The position numbers were made by a program, and so were the translations under genes. A stretch of DNA of 64,000 nucleotides from the NCBI RefSeq assembly GCF_003194085.1, contig NZ_CP023994.1:62001-126000 (forward strand), given 5' to 3'. This DNA is from Aurantimicrobium photophilum (GTDB lineage: Bacteria > Actinomycetota > Actinomycetes > Actinomycetales > Microbacteriaceae). This document shows, piece by piece, positions 8,368 to 16,083 of this stretch. Within the stretch, counting starts at the first letter, position 1, and each line of letters opens with the position of its first letter. The notes beneath the pieces are model-generated. The model did not search any database and was not told the origin of the DNA. It was given only the letters and a program-made list of their open reading frames with translations.

Positions 8368-9464
8368 GTGGGGAGCACCTTTTCTACTGCCAAGGATATG
8401 TGATGCCGAGAACTGCTCAATGAGTAATGGTCTTGCCACAGCTGATGGCCATCTTGTGCCAGAGACCTTGCGAGATCTGGGCTGTGAAGAAGAGATGCGC
8501 AGGCAGCGGCGAATGCGGATGCTGAATCAGCAATCAGCGCACCTTGGGTGTTGAGGATTCCCTCTATACCCATGCTTGTAGTGACGACGGGAGTGTGGTG
8601 AGCCCACGCCTCAAGGATTTTGATCCGTGTTCCAGATCCAGCGAAGAGGGGAACTATCGCTACGTGTGCTGTGCGGTACCACGACGAAACTTCTGGAACA
8701 TTTGCATGAATGCGAACGAGTGAACTCTGGTAACTCAAGAGTTCTGGGGTGGGGTTTGCTCCAACTAGTGTCACACGCACCCCCGGAAGTAACGGCACCA
8801 CCTCTGTGATGAACCAGAGCAGGCCTTCCTCGTTTGGGGCATATCCCAAGGTTCCCACAAAAAGGAGGTCTGTCGTCTTGGCGGTTGACTCTTGGGAGGG
8901 TGATTCAGGGGCTCGGCTGGCGTTGGGAATGGTCATCACATTCGCAGAAACAACATCGCTGAGATGCGGAATAGAACTGTGTGGCTGAGCAAAAGTAACC
9001 AGGTCAAACCTCCTACTCAACTCTGAAGTTTTCCTGATGATGTCCTCTGTGAGGTGTTGATTACCCAGGCGCTCTTCACGGACCCAGTCGACATCATCAA
9101 GATCAAGAATGGATGGCAGCCTGTGAAGTGAGGTTGCTGCAGTGAGCTCGGCCGTGACTAGCCTGAATACCACCACGAGCGCTGCAGCGCGCGCGAGGTT
9201 ATGCAACTTGTCTATATCGCTCTCTCCGATCCTAATGTTGTAAAGTCCTGTCTCACTAGCTAACGGGGTCAGGATATTGATTGTCGAAGCGGAGTGGCGA
9301 GCAAAATCTGGTGCGCTGGGATGGGCGGGATATATCGGAACCACCACGAGATCCACATCAAAATCTTGAGACAAACATTCCAGCCATATTCCAGCTCGCA
9401 TGGACAACCCATTGCCTGTTTTGCCTGGAACAAGCGGGGTGATGAGTATCGCTCGCTTTTTCAT
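8364..9464 (-). CDS. GT4-type (GT-B fold) glycosyltransferase
   Basis: This 366-residue protein has the two-domain GT-B layout. The N-terminal half has a glycine-rich loop (GKTGNGLSMRAGIW) and the C-terminal half holds the nucleotide-sugar site (LLFVGTLGYAPNEEGLLWF and GSGTRIKILEAWAHHTPVV, where the Glu binds the donor ribose in this family). It is the only GT-B enzyme of the cluster and probably extends a glycan. It overlaps both neighbours by four bases (ATGA at 8364-8367 and at 9461-9464), so it is co-expressed with the RRE fusion and the MNN9-like enzyme. The sugar specificity cannot be read from the sequence. Confidence 0.85.
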   Translation of the reverse strand: MKKRAILITPLVPGKTGNGLSMRAGIWLECLSQDFDVDLVVVPIYPAHPSAPDFARHSASTINILTPLASETGLYNIRIGESDIDKLHNLARAAALVVVFRLVTAELTAATSLHRLPSILDLDDVDWVREERLGNQHLTEDIIRKTSELSRRFDLVTFAQPHSSIPHLSDVVSANVMTIPNASRAPESPSQESTAKTTDLLFVGTLGYAPNEEGLLWFITEVVPLLPGVRVTLVGANPTPELLSYQSSLVRIHANVPEVSSWYRTAHVAIVPLFAGSGTRIKILEAWAHHTPVVTTSMGIEGILNTQGALIADSASAFAAACASLLHSPDLARSLAQDGHQLWQDHYSLSSSRHHISLAVEKVLPT

Positions 9465-10222
9465 TCAGGAAGATGCAATATTTCGAGGTTGGGCATTCCC
9501 CAGGTTTCATGACCCATATCTTTAGCCATGATGGCAAGTCCCTCCGTTTCAGATTCTCCTCCACCGACTCCGACAACTTCGTTGCGGCTTCGAGAATAGG
9601 GAGAACGAACACCGTAAGGGAATGCAGGAAAGACCAGGCCGTCTCTGTGAATGTCTGCCTTGATCAAAATCATGGTGCCACCGATGCCCTCGAGGCGAAC
9701 GAGGTCGTGAGACCTCATGCCATGCATAAATAAGGTGCCATCCTGTCTCCACGCATTTCCGTCATAGGCCTTGCCGCCTAATTCGATAACGCAGTTGGGG
9801 TGGACGATAGATTTCCCCGTTGCGACCATGCGTGTTAATACGTCCGGTGGGAACCACGACACATCGACATCAAGCCAGACGGCCCAGTCCTCATCTCTGA
9901 GTGCGGCGAACAACAAGTGGTTTCTACTTTTGGCCAACACAATTCGTCGGGGAGCTTGAATCGCATTAGCCCACCTGTGAAAACCGTTGGGAATCGAGAA
10001 GTCGAAGTTCTTCTCAACAATCGTGATGTTCCGATACCTCTTCTTGAGTTCTTCTTCTTTTTCCCGTAAAGCCTCGAGAGTCCCATCGTCGCTGTCGCTC
10101 ACAAGGAATCCCAGACTGAGCGTGCGGGGGTCTTGTTCTAAGGAAGCGATATTTTCGAAGTAGCGATCGAGATGGCGCGCAGCATTTTTCAGGGGCGTCA
10201 GGATGACAAACGACTGCGACAT
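9461..10222 (-). CDS. ANP1/MNN9-like (GT62-type) mannosyltransferase homologue
   Basis: This 253-residue protein matches the fungal ANP1/MNN9/VAN1 family along its whole length. It has AKSRNHLLFAALRDEDW, then DxD in VWLDVDVSWFPPDVL (118-120), HPNC (141-144), YDGNAWRQD, the block GIGGTMILIKADIHRDGLVF and, near the end, ETEGLAIMAKDMGHETWG and MPN. In fungi these enzymes extend N-linked mannan. Here it lacks any membrane anchor and is the first gene of the cluster's minus-strand glycosyltransferase operon. A -10 box (TATATT, minus strand 10234-10229) sits six bases before ATG, so the mRNA is probably leaderless. Mannosyl transfer is inferred from the family only. Confidence 0.85.
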   Translation of the reverse strand: MSQSFVILTPLKNAARHLDRYFENIASLEQDPRTLSLGFLVSDSDDGTLEALREKEEELKKRYRNITIVEKNFDFSIPNGFHRWANAIQAPRRIVLAKSRNHLLFAALRDEDWAVWLDVDVSWFPPDVLTRMVATGKSIVHPNCVIELGGKAYDGNAWRQDGTLFMHGMRSHDLVRLEGIGGTMILIKADIHRDGLVFPAFPYGVRSPYSRSRNEVVGVGGGESETEGLAIMAKDMGHETWGMPNLEILHLPE

Positions 10223-10228
10223 TACTCA

Positions 10229-10253
10229 AATATAAGTGTTCGGGTTCTAGTCT
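10229..10253. promoter_or_regulatory. Divergent leaderless promoter pair
   Basis: The 37 bases between the MNN9-like gene and the small protein hold two outward-facing -10 boxes: TATATT on the minus strand (10234-10229) and TAGTCT on the plus strand (10248-10253). Each lies exactly six bases from its start codon. With so little space, the two promoters must share regulatory sequence. Confidence 0.5.
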
Positions 10254-10259
10254 GGATTC

Positions 10260-10400
10260 ATGGTCGCGACGAACTCTGAGGCATCACAAGTTTCTGACGC
10301 ATTAGAGTCACTCTCTGAAGAAGAGAGAGCCGAGCTGGTTGCTTTGGCAGAAGATTCTTCCTATGTGACTCCGAGAGTAATGAGCCATCTCAAGGAGTAG
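10260..10400 (+). CDS. Small acidic protein (46 aa), possible cluster member
   Basis: This short frame encodes a 46-residue acidic, helical protein (SDALESLSEEERAELVALAE, then a less acidic tail PRVMSHLKE). It has no Cys, no double-Gly leader and no membrane segment, so it is not another precursor of the 92-590 type. Support for it being a gene is the TAGTCT -10 box six bases before ATG, as at other leaderless genes in this window, and its fit into the gap between two minus-strand genes. It stands divergent from the glycosyltransferase operon. It may be an accessory or immunity factor, but no family was recognised. Confidence 0.5.
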   Translation: MVATNSEASQVSDALESLSEEERAELVALAEDSSYVTPRVMSHLKE

Positions 10401-10407
10401 CTAGCCC

Positions 10408-12231
10408 TTACTTCTGAGAAGCTTGAGCTTTCTTCTTTGCCTGTGCGTCCGACTTTGCCTTGTGTGCCACACGGGCAGCTTCACGAGCTTCAGCTTCCTT
10501 GAGCTTGATGGCGCCGGTTGCGGTGCCAGGCTCAACCATGGAGCCCATCATTTCGGCTGAACGTTCGGCGATAAGGAGGGCATCTTCATCAGCTGCTTCC
10601 TGCATCGCAGACTTCTGACGAAGAGGAGTTGCCTTGAGGAACCAACTCAGGATGAAGGCGATTGCAACAACAACGAGACCAATTTGGTAGATGGTCACCG
10701 TTGCCTCGGCGAAGCCCACGAGGAAGGGCTTTGCCAGTGCCTCATTTGCGCCCACGAGGAACGAAGTGTCGCCATCGAGGGACGTTCCCACGGCAGTGGG
10801 GTCCTTATAGACGGCAAGGATGCCGGCATTAGCGGGGTTGGAGGTAATCGCAGGATCAGCCAATGCCTTGGCTACACCAGCAGTGATGGCAGGAGTTTCG
10901 AAGGCTTTCTTCAATGCTTCAGGGATGGTGTTGAAGAGCACAGAGAACAAGATTGCCGTACCGGCAGTTCCACCCATGGTGCGGAAGAAGGTGGAGGAAC
11001 TGGTGGCCACACCAATATCGCGGGGACCGACCGAGTTCTGGCTGGCCACGGTCAAGGTCTGCATCAGCTGACCCAGGCCAGCGCCCATGAAGAACATGCC
11101 AACCATCACGAACCATAGGGGGCTATCCCAGGTGAGACGCGTGAAGAGCAAGAAGCCCAAGATCATGAAGGCAGTACCAATGCGGGGGAACCACTTGTAG
11201 CTTCCGGTCTTAGCCATAACCTGACCGCTCACGATGCTGGCAATCATCATGCCCAAGATCATGGGGAGCATGAGCAGACCACTCTCGGTGGGCGTCGCGC
11301 CCTTGACCAGCTGGAGGTAGAGAGGAATGGTCATCATGGCACCGAACATGCCAAAGCCCACGAACACACCCAAGATGGTGGACATCGTGAAAGTCTGCGA
11401 TTTAAACATCTTCATCGGGATGAGTGCGTCATCGCCCATGGAGCGCTCGATCATGACGAAGGCCACCGCCGAGAAGACACCAATGAGGTAGCAAGAAATA
11501 GATGCGGTGGAGAGCCAGCCCCACTCGCGACCCTGCTCTGCAACAACTAACAGCGGAACGGTGGCAGTGATAACTGTTGCCGCACCCCACCAGTCAATCC
11601 GCACGCGGCGGTGAGTCTTGGGCAGGTGCAATGCCTTGAGAACAACAGCCAATGCCACGATGCCGATGGGCACGTTGATGAGGAAGACCCAGCGCCATCC
11701 GGTGATACCCAGGATGTCAGGAGTTCCGGACAGCAGACCGCCAATCAGGGGCCCAATAACCGAGGAGACACCAAATACAGCCAGGAAGAAGCCCTGGTAT
11801 TTTGCACGCTCACGCGGCGCGAGCATGTCACCCATGATGGCCAGAGGCAACGCCATCAAACCACCCGCACCCAGACCCTGGATAGCGCGGTATCCGGCAA
11901 GGGCATACATCGAGTCGGCGGTTCCGGCCAGAAGTGAACCTAGAACGAATACCGAGATCGCAATGATGAACAGCGGGCGACGACCGAAGATGTCGCTGAG
12001 CTTGCCATAGAGCGGAGTCGAGATGGTCGACATGATCATGTAGGCGGTGGTGACCCACGCCTGCAGAGACATACCGTCCAGGTCATCGGCGATGGTGCGC
12101 ATCGACGTGGAGACAACAGTCTGGTCCAGAGCGGAGAGGAACATGCCGGACATGAGTCCGATCATCACGAGAAGAATTTCTCGCTTGGACATGATCGATT
12201 CGCCGAGAGCGCGAGCGTCTGTTTTAGACAT
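10408..12231 (-). CDS. DHA2-family (EmrB/QacA-type) MFS drug exporter
   Basis: This 607-residue integral membrane protein has about 14 predicted membrane segments. It carries the DHA2 signature LDQTVVSTSMRTIADDL near the first helix, GKLSDIFGRR after helix 2 and GPLIGG in helix 5. A Lys/Ala/Glu-rich cytosolic tail of about 60 residues ends the protein. The family exports hydrophobic drugs or cations in exchange for protons. It is divergent from an HxlR-type regulator, and the intergenic region holds an inverted repeat at a probable promoter. Substrate-responsive repression is therefore likely. A link to export of the neighbouring peptide products is possible but unsupported. Confidence 0.88.
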   Translation of the reverse strand: MSKTDARALGESIMSKREILLVMIGLMSGMFLSALDQTVVSTSMRTIADDLDGMSLQAWVTTAYMIMSTISTPLYGKLSDIFGRRPLFIIAISVFVLGSLLAGTADSMYALAGYRAIQGLGAGGLMALPLAIMGDMLAPRERAKYQGFFLAVFGVSSVIGPLIGGLLSGTPDILGITGWRWVFLINVPIGIVALAVVLKALHLPKTHRRVRIDWWGAATVITATVPLLVVAEQGREWGWLSTASISCYLIGVFSAVAFVMIERSMGDDALIPMKMFKSQTFTMSTILGVFVGFGMFGAMMTIPLYLQLVKGATPTESGLLMLPMILGMMIASIVSGQVMAKTGSYKWFPRIGTAFMILGFLLFTRLTWDSPLWFVMVGMFFMGAGLGQLMQTLTVASQNSVGPRDIGVATSSSTFFRTMGGTAGTAILFSVLFNTIPEALKKAFETPAITAGVAKALADPAITSNPANAGILAVYKDPTAVGTSLDGDTSFLVGANEALAKPFLVGFAEATVTIYQIGLVVVAIAFILSWFLKATPLRQKSAMQEAADEDALLIAERSAEMMGSMVEPGTATGAIKLKEAEAREAARVAHKAKSDAQAKKKAQASQK

Positions 12232-12261
12232 ACCTAGCCTTAGGTTGGGGAAAATTATGTG

Positions 12262-12288
12262 GTTACTAAAAGTAACTCAAGTAACTCA
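12262..12288. promoter_or_regulatory. Probable HxlR operator between exporter and regulator
   Basis: GTTACT-AAA-AGTAAC (12262-12276) is a perfect inverted repeat. It is followed by a second AGTAACTCA, forming a direct 9-bp repeat with 12271-12279. On the minus strand, TTGAGT (12279-12274) and CATAAT (12258-12253) could be the exporter's -35 and -10, though the 15-base spacing is short. The palindrome lies between them, so a bound regulator would block the exporter promoter. Confidence 0.6.
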
Positions 12289-12339
12289 TAGTATCTTAGA
12301 GTTTCAGGAAACCAATCACACTTCGCAGGAGGTGAACAC

Positions 12340-12729
12340 ATGAGCCAGGACATGCTGAGCTTGAAAGAGCGCATTAATAGTGTCGATAAAGACGCCTTCT
12401 TCTCTGTGCTCTCTCACATCGGTGACAAGTGGAGCCTGGTATTGCTGGGAATGTTGAACATGCGCCCAATGCGATACACCGAGCTGGCTGACCGTATTCC
12501 CAAAATCTCCCGACGAATGCTCACCGTGACACTGCGCCAGCTAGAACGAGATGGACTCGTTGAACGGAAAGTTCACTCAGGAAGTCAGCCCTGGTTTGAG
12601 TACGACCTCACAGAGCTCGGACGGACTTTGATCGTTCCCGTGAAGGCCCTTGCTGACTGGGCACTCGACAATATCGAACTCATCATTGAAAACCGAGATT
12701 CCTATGACGCGGAGAACACGGGTTCGTGA
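12340..12729 (+). CDS. HxlR-family transcriptional regulator
   Basis: This 129-residue winged-helix protein matches HxlR regulators: GDKWSLVLLGMLNMRPMRYTELADRIPKISRRMLTVTLRQLERDGLVER, then a wing and YDLTELGRTL. It has no Cys, so redox sensing of the HypR type is unlikely. A strong ribosome site (GCAGGAGG) precedes ATG. It is divergent from the DHA2 exporter and probably represses it through the repeats at 12262-12288. Its stop overlaps the GTG start of the VanY-like lipoprotein, so both are made from the same mRNA. Confidence 0.88.
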   Translation: MSQDMLSLKERINSVDKDAFFSVLSHIGDKWSLVLLGMLNMRPMRYTELADRIPKISRRMLTVTLRQLERDGLVERKVHSGSQPWFEYDLTELGRTLIVPVKALADWALDNIELIIENRDSYDAENTGS

Positions 12730-13466
12730 GTACACGAGCAGTAATCGCTCTGGCCCTTCCACTAGCTTTGGCACTTTCTGGGTGTGCCGGGACTGCCGAA
12801 CCAATGGTGAAGGCTACAGCGACGCACTCGGTGACGCCTACCCCAACACCGACACCGACACCAACTCCCACACCGACCTATAACCTGGTCGATCCTGGGT
12901 CCATCACTGTGGTGGTGAATAAGCATCGCCCACTGAACCCTCTGAATTATGAAGCCGGGGACCTGGTTCTTCCCGGCGTTATTGGAAACCCCAACTCACG
13001 ACTACTCCGAGTTGACGCGGCAACTGCTCTGGAACAGCTTGCAACCGATGCTTCAGCAGCGGGCATCTGGATGACCATCCTCAGCGGCTATCGCAGCTAT
13101 GTCACTCAGGAGCAGACCTACAACAACTTTGTGGCACGCGACGGTGAAGAGCGGGCCAATCAATACTCGGCCAAGCCTGGCCACTCAGAGCACCAGACCG
13201 GTTTTGCCGTGGATCTCGATGACGGCAGTGGCTGTGCTTTGTATAACTGCTTTGCGGACACTGCAGCAGGACAGTGGCTAGCGGCCAATGCTTGGCAATA
13301 CGGATTCGTCCTTCGCTACCCGCTCGGCTCTGAAGCCATCACGGGTTATGAATTCGAACCATGGCATTACCGTTATGTCGGCACAGAAGTGTCCACCGCA
13401 ATGCACAACAACGGCATAGCCACCCTCGAGGAATTCTTTGGTCTCGAGCCAGCACCGACTTACTAA
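12726..13466 (+). CDS. VanY-type D-alanyl-D-alanine carboxypeptidase lipoprotein
   Basis: This 246-residue protein has a lipoprotein signal (lipobox LSGC at about 18-21), a linker of about seven Thr-Pro dipeptides (about 38-52) and a D,D-carboxypeptidase domain of peptidase family M15. Zinc-site residues are in GHSEHQTGFAVDLDD and EPWHYRYVG, and SGYRSYVTQ is the usual substrate loop. It should trim the terminal D-Ala of peptidoglycan stem peptides at the outer face of the membrane. The start is GTG 12726, overlapping the HxlR stop (GTGA). Its stop overlaps the convergent pgm stop by four bases (CTAA). Vancomycin resistance is not implied. Confidence 0.88.
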   Translation: MSTRAVIALALPLALALSGCAGTAEPMVKATATHSVTPTPTPTPTPTPTPTYNLVDPGSITVVVNKHRPLNPLNYEAGDLVLPGVIGNPNSRLLRVDAATALEQLATDASAAGIWMTILSGYRSYVTQEQTYNNFVARDGEERANQYSAKPGHSEHQTGFAVDLDDGSGCALYNCFADTAAGQWLAANAWQYGFVLRYPLGSEAITGYEFEPWHYRYVGTEVSTAMHNNGIATLEEFFGLEPAPTY

Positions 13467-15085
13467 GCCTTCAGAGCAGCGTCCACAATCTTCTTGGCTT
13501 CCGCCTGCACGAGCTTGAGGTGCTCAGGACCCTTGAAGGATTCTGCGTAGATCTTGTAGACGTCTTCGGTACCTGACGGCCGGGCGGCAAACCAGGCAAA
13601 CTCTGTTTCCACCTTCACGCCACCAATGGCTTCGCCATTGCCGGGTGCGTGAGAAAGCTTGGCAATGATGGGATCGCCCGCCAGCTCGGTTGCGGTGATG
13701 TCATCACCGCTGAGTTTGCCGAGGCGAGCCTTAGCTTCGCGATCCGCTGCGGCATCCACGCGGGCATAGGCCGGGTCACCAAAACGCACGGTTAATTCTT
13801 TATAGAGAACCGACGGAGTCTTGCCAGTGACGGCAATGATCTCTGCTGCCAGCAGGGCAAGAATGATGCCGTCCTTGTCGGTGGTCCAGACAGTACCGTC
13901 CTTGCGTAAGAACGAAGCTCCTGCGCTTTCTTCCCCACCGAACCCGACAGAGCCATCAACAAGTCCTGGAACAAACCACTTGAAGCCCACGGGAACTTCC
14001 CACAACACGCGGCCCATGCCATCTGCCACGAAGTTGATCATGGAACTGGAAACCAGGGTCTTACCAATGCGGGCGTCTTGACGCCAGCCGGGACGGTTGG
14101 CAAACAAATACTCAATAGCTACTGCCAAGAAGTGGTTGGGGTTCATCAGACCTGCATCGGGAGTGACGATGCCGTGGCGATCAGCATCGGCATCATTACC
14201 GGTGAGCACGTCGAAGTCGTTGCGCTTAGAAATGAGCGAGGCCATGGCGTTGGGGCTGGACGGATCCATGCGGATCTTCTCGTCCCAGTCCAGGGTCATG
14301 AATGACCAAGCAGGGTCAACCTCGGGATTCACCACGGTGAGGTTCAGGTTGTAACGGTCCTTGATGGCAGCCCAGTACGCAACCGATGCTCCACCAAGAG
14401 GATCAGCACCGATACGCACGCCTGACTCGGCGATGGCCTTCATGTCGATGACGTTTTCAAGGTCGGCAACATAGTGCTCGAGGAAGTCATACTCCTCGAT
14501 CAGCCCTTCAGGGTTGGTGCGCTTCACATCAACGAGACCTGCTTCAATCAGCTCGTTAGCTCGTGCCGCAATCCAGTTGGTGGCGGAGCCATCTGCAGGA
14601 CCACCGTGAGGAGGGTTGTATTTGAAGCCACCATCCTGGGGCGGGTTGTGGCTGGGGGTGACGACGATGCCGTCGGCTTCATCAGCGTGAGAGCCATTGT
14701 TATAGGCGAGGATTGCGTGGGACACCGCAGGAGTTGGCGTGAAGCCATCACGAGAATCCTTGAGGGTGCGCACGCCGTTCGCCGCGAGGACCTCGAGAGC
14801 AGTTTCTTGAGCGGGACGGCTCAAGCCGTGCGTATCGGCACCAATAAACAAAGGACCGGTGATGCCCTGCAGGGCACGGTATTCCACAATCGCCTGAGTG
14901 GTGGCGAGGATGTGCTGTTCGTTGAACGCGGCATTGAGCGATGAGCCGCGGTGGCCACTGGTGCCGAAGACGACGCGCTGCTCGGGCACGCTCATATCCG
15001 GGGTGAGGTCGTAATACGCCTTCACGAGGGCATCAATATCGATGAGGTCGGAAGGGAGGGCCTGGGTTCCTGCGCGGTTAGTCAC
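13463..15085 (-). CDS. pgm: Phosphoglucomutase, alpha-D-glucose-specific
   Basis: This 540-residue enzyme interconverts glucose 1-phosphate and glucose 6-phosphate. It has the family's FGTSGHRGSS block, the phosphoserine loop VTPSHNPPQDGG, the metal loop TGNDADADRHG and the phosphate-binding ARPSGTEDVYK near the end. The start chosen is GTG 15085 (VTNRAGTQALP), which matches the usual N-terminus of the family. An ATG at 15157 would add 24 unlike residues and overlap the divergent pheA gene. It links central metabolism to glycogen and nucleotide sugars, and so also to donors for the glycosyltransferases. Confidence 0.95.
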   Translation of the reverse strand: MTNRAGTQALPSDLIDIDALVKAYYDLTPDMSVPEQRVVFGTSGHRGSSLNAAFNEQHILATTQAIVEYRALQGITGPLFIGADTHGLSRPAQETALEVLAANGVRTLKDSRDGFTPTPAVSHAILAYNNGSHADEADGIVVTPSHNPPQDGGFKYNPPHGGPADGSATNWIAARANELIEAGLVDVKRTNPEGLIEEYDFLEHYVADLENVIDMKAIAESGVRIGADPLGGASVAYWAAIKDRYNLNLTVVNPEVDPAWSFMTLDWDEKIRMDPSSPNAMASLISKRNDFDVLTGNDADADRHGIVTPDAGLMNPNHFLAVAIEYLFANRPGWRQDARIGKTLVSSSMINFVADGMGRVLWEVPVGFKWFVPGLVDGSVGFGGEESAGASFLRKDGTVWTTDKDGIILALLAAEIIAVTGKTPSVLYKELTVRFGDPAYARVDAAADREAKARLGKLSGDDITATELAGDPIIAKLSHAPGNGEAIGGVKVETEFAWFAARPSGTEDVYKIYAESFKGPEHLKLVQAEAKKIVDAALKA

Positions 15086-15107
15086 AAGCCAAGTTTGCCA
15101 GTCCCGG

Positions 15108-15113
15108 TAGCAT
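15108..15113 (+). promoter_or_regulatory. Leaderless -10 box of pheA
   Basis: TAGCAT lies seven bases before the pheA ATG, the usual position for a leaderless actinobacterial transcript. No good ribosome site is present. Confidence 0.5.
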
Positions 15114-15120
15114 TTGAGAC

Positions 15121-16065
15121 ATGGGTTCTTCAGAAAAAGTAACGACGGCACCGGCATATAGCTATTTAGGCCCTGCCGGCACCTTTACTGAAGCTGCCCT
15201 GGCACAGGTCCCTGAAGCTGCGGGAAAGACCTGGCATTCGGTCAATAACGTGGGCGAAGCACTCGCCGATGTTGTTTCTGGCCGCTCGGTTGCCGCCATG
15301 ATTGCGATAGAAAACTCGGTCGAAGGCGGCGTCACCGCTACCCAGGACGCCCTTGCCAACATTCCTAACCTGCGCATTATTGGTGAATACCTGGTTCCTG
15401 TTGAGTTCGAACTCGTCGCTCGAAAAGGAACCACCCTGGCAGAGGTGAACATCGTCAACGCTCACCCCGTTGCCTATGCACAGTGCCGCGGCTGGTTAGA
15501 GAAGAGCATTCCTCACCACGGCCACATTCCTTCTTCGAGCAATGTGGCAGCAGCGGCTAGCCTGCTGGAAAACGACACCGCAGATGCGGCGATTGCTCCA
15601 GCTGGTATTGCCCGTCACTATGACGTAGAGGTTCTCGCCTCCGGCATCGCCGACAACCCCAATGCAGTGACCCGCTTTGTTCTGGTGAGCAAAACTAAAG
15701 AACTTCCTGCACCGACTGGCTCAGACAAGACCAGCTTGATTGTAGAACTGCCTGATGACCGCTCTGGTGCCCTGCTGGAGATGCTCGAGCAGTTCGCCAC
15801 CCGTGGTGTGAACCTCTCCCTGATTCAGTCACGCCCTATCGGTGATGAGTTCGGACGCTACCGCTTCGTTATTGATGCAGAAGGCCACGCTCGGGACGAG
15901 CGTGTGGCCGATGCACTCCTTGGTTTGCGCCGTTTCAGCCCCAAGGTCATCTTCTTGGGTTCCTACCCTCGTGCGGACAAGGTCACCACTGAGCACTCCA
16001 AGCGCTATGCCGATGGCATCTTCACAGACGCACGCGCTTGGCTTGCGGAGATACTCGGCGACTAG
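15121..16065 (+). CDS. pheA: Prephenate dehydratase with ACT domain
   Basis: This 314-residue enzyme converts prephenate to phenylpyruvate in phenylalanine synthesis. The catalytic part (about 12-190) shows YLGPAGTFTEAAL, the ENSVEGGVT block and the TRF motif (NAVTRFVLV). An ACT regulatory domain follows (about 205-280) with GALLEMLEQFATRGVNLSLI and QSRP, which normally binds phenylalanine for feedback inhibition. It is monofunctional, with no chorismate mutase. It is divergent from pgm and followed after 18 bases by serS. Confidence 0.95.
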   Translation: MGSSEKVTTAPAYSYLGPAGTFTEAALAQVPEAAGKTWHSVNNVGEALADVVSGRSVAAMIAIENSVEGGVTATQDALANIPNLRIIGEYLVPVEFELVARKGTTLAEVNIVNAHPVAYAQCRGWLEKSIPHHGHIPSSSNVAAAASLLENDTADAAIAPAGIARHYDVEVLASGIADNPNAVTRFVLVSKTKELPAPTGSDKTSLIVELPDDRSGALLEMLEQFATRGVNLSLIQSRPIGDEFGRYRFVIDAEGHARDERVADALLGLRRFSPKVIFLGSYPRADKVTTEHSKRYADGIFTDARAWLAEILGD

Positions 16066-16071
16066 TCACCG

Positions 16072-16077
16072 TAAACT
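16072..16077 (+). promoter_or_regulatory. Leaderless -10 box of serS
   Basis: TAAACT lies six bases before the GTG start of serS. An ATG two bases before the GTG runs into a stop codon at once, which supports the GTG as start. Confidence 0.5.
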
Positions 16078-16083
16078 GGGCAT

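Noticed and set aside
12833-12880. Microsatellite as a phase-variable switch
   Set aside because: The ACC/CCA-rich repeat encodes a Thr-Pro linker. Units are mostly six bases, so changes keep the frame.
13463-15157. Longer pgm start at 15157
   Set aside because: It would overlap the divergent pheA start by 37 bases and add residues foreign to the family. GTG 15085 fits.
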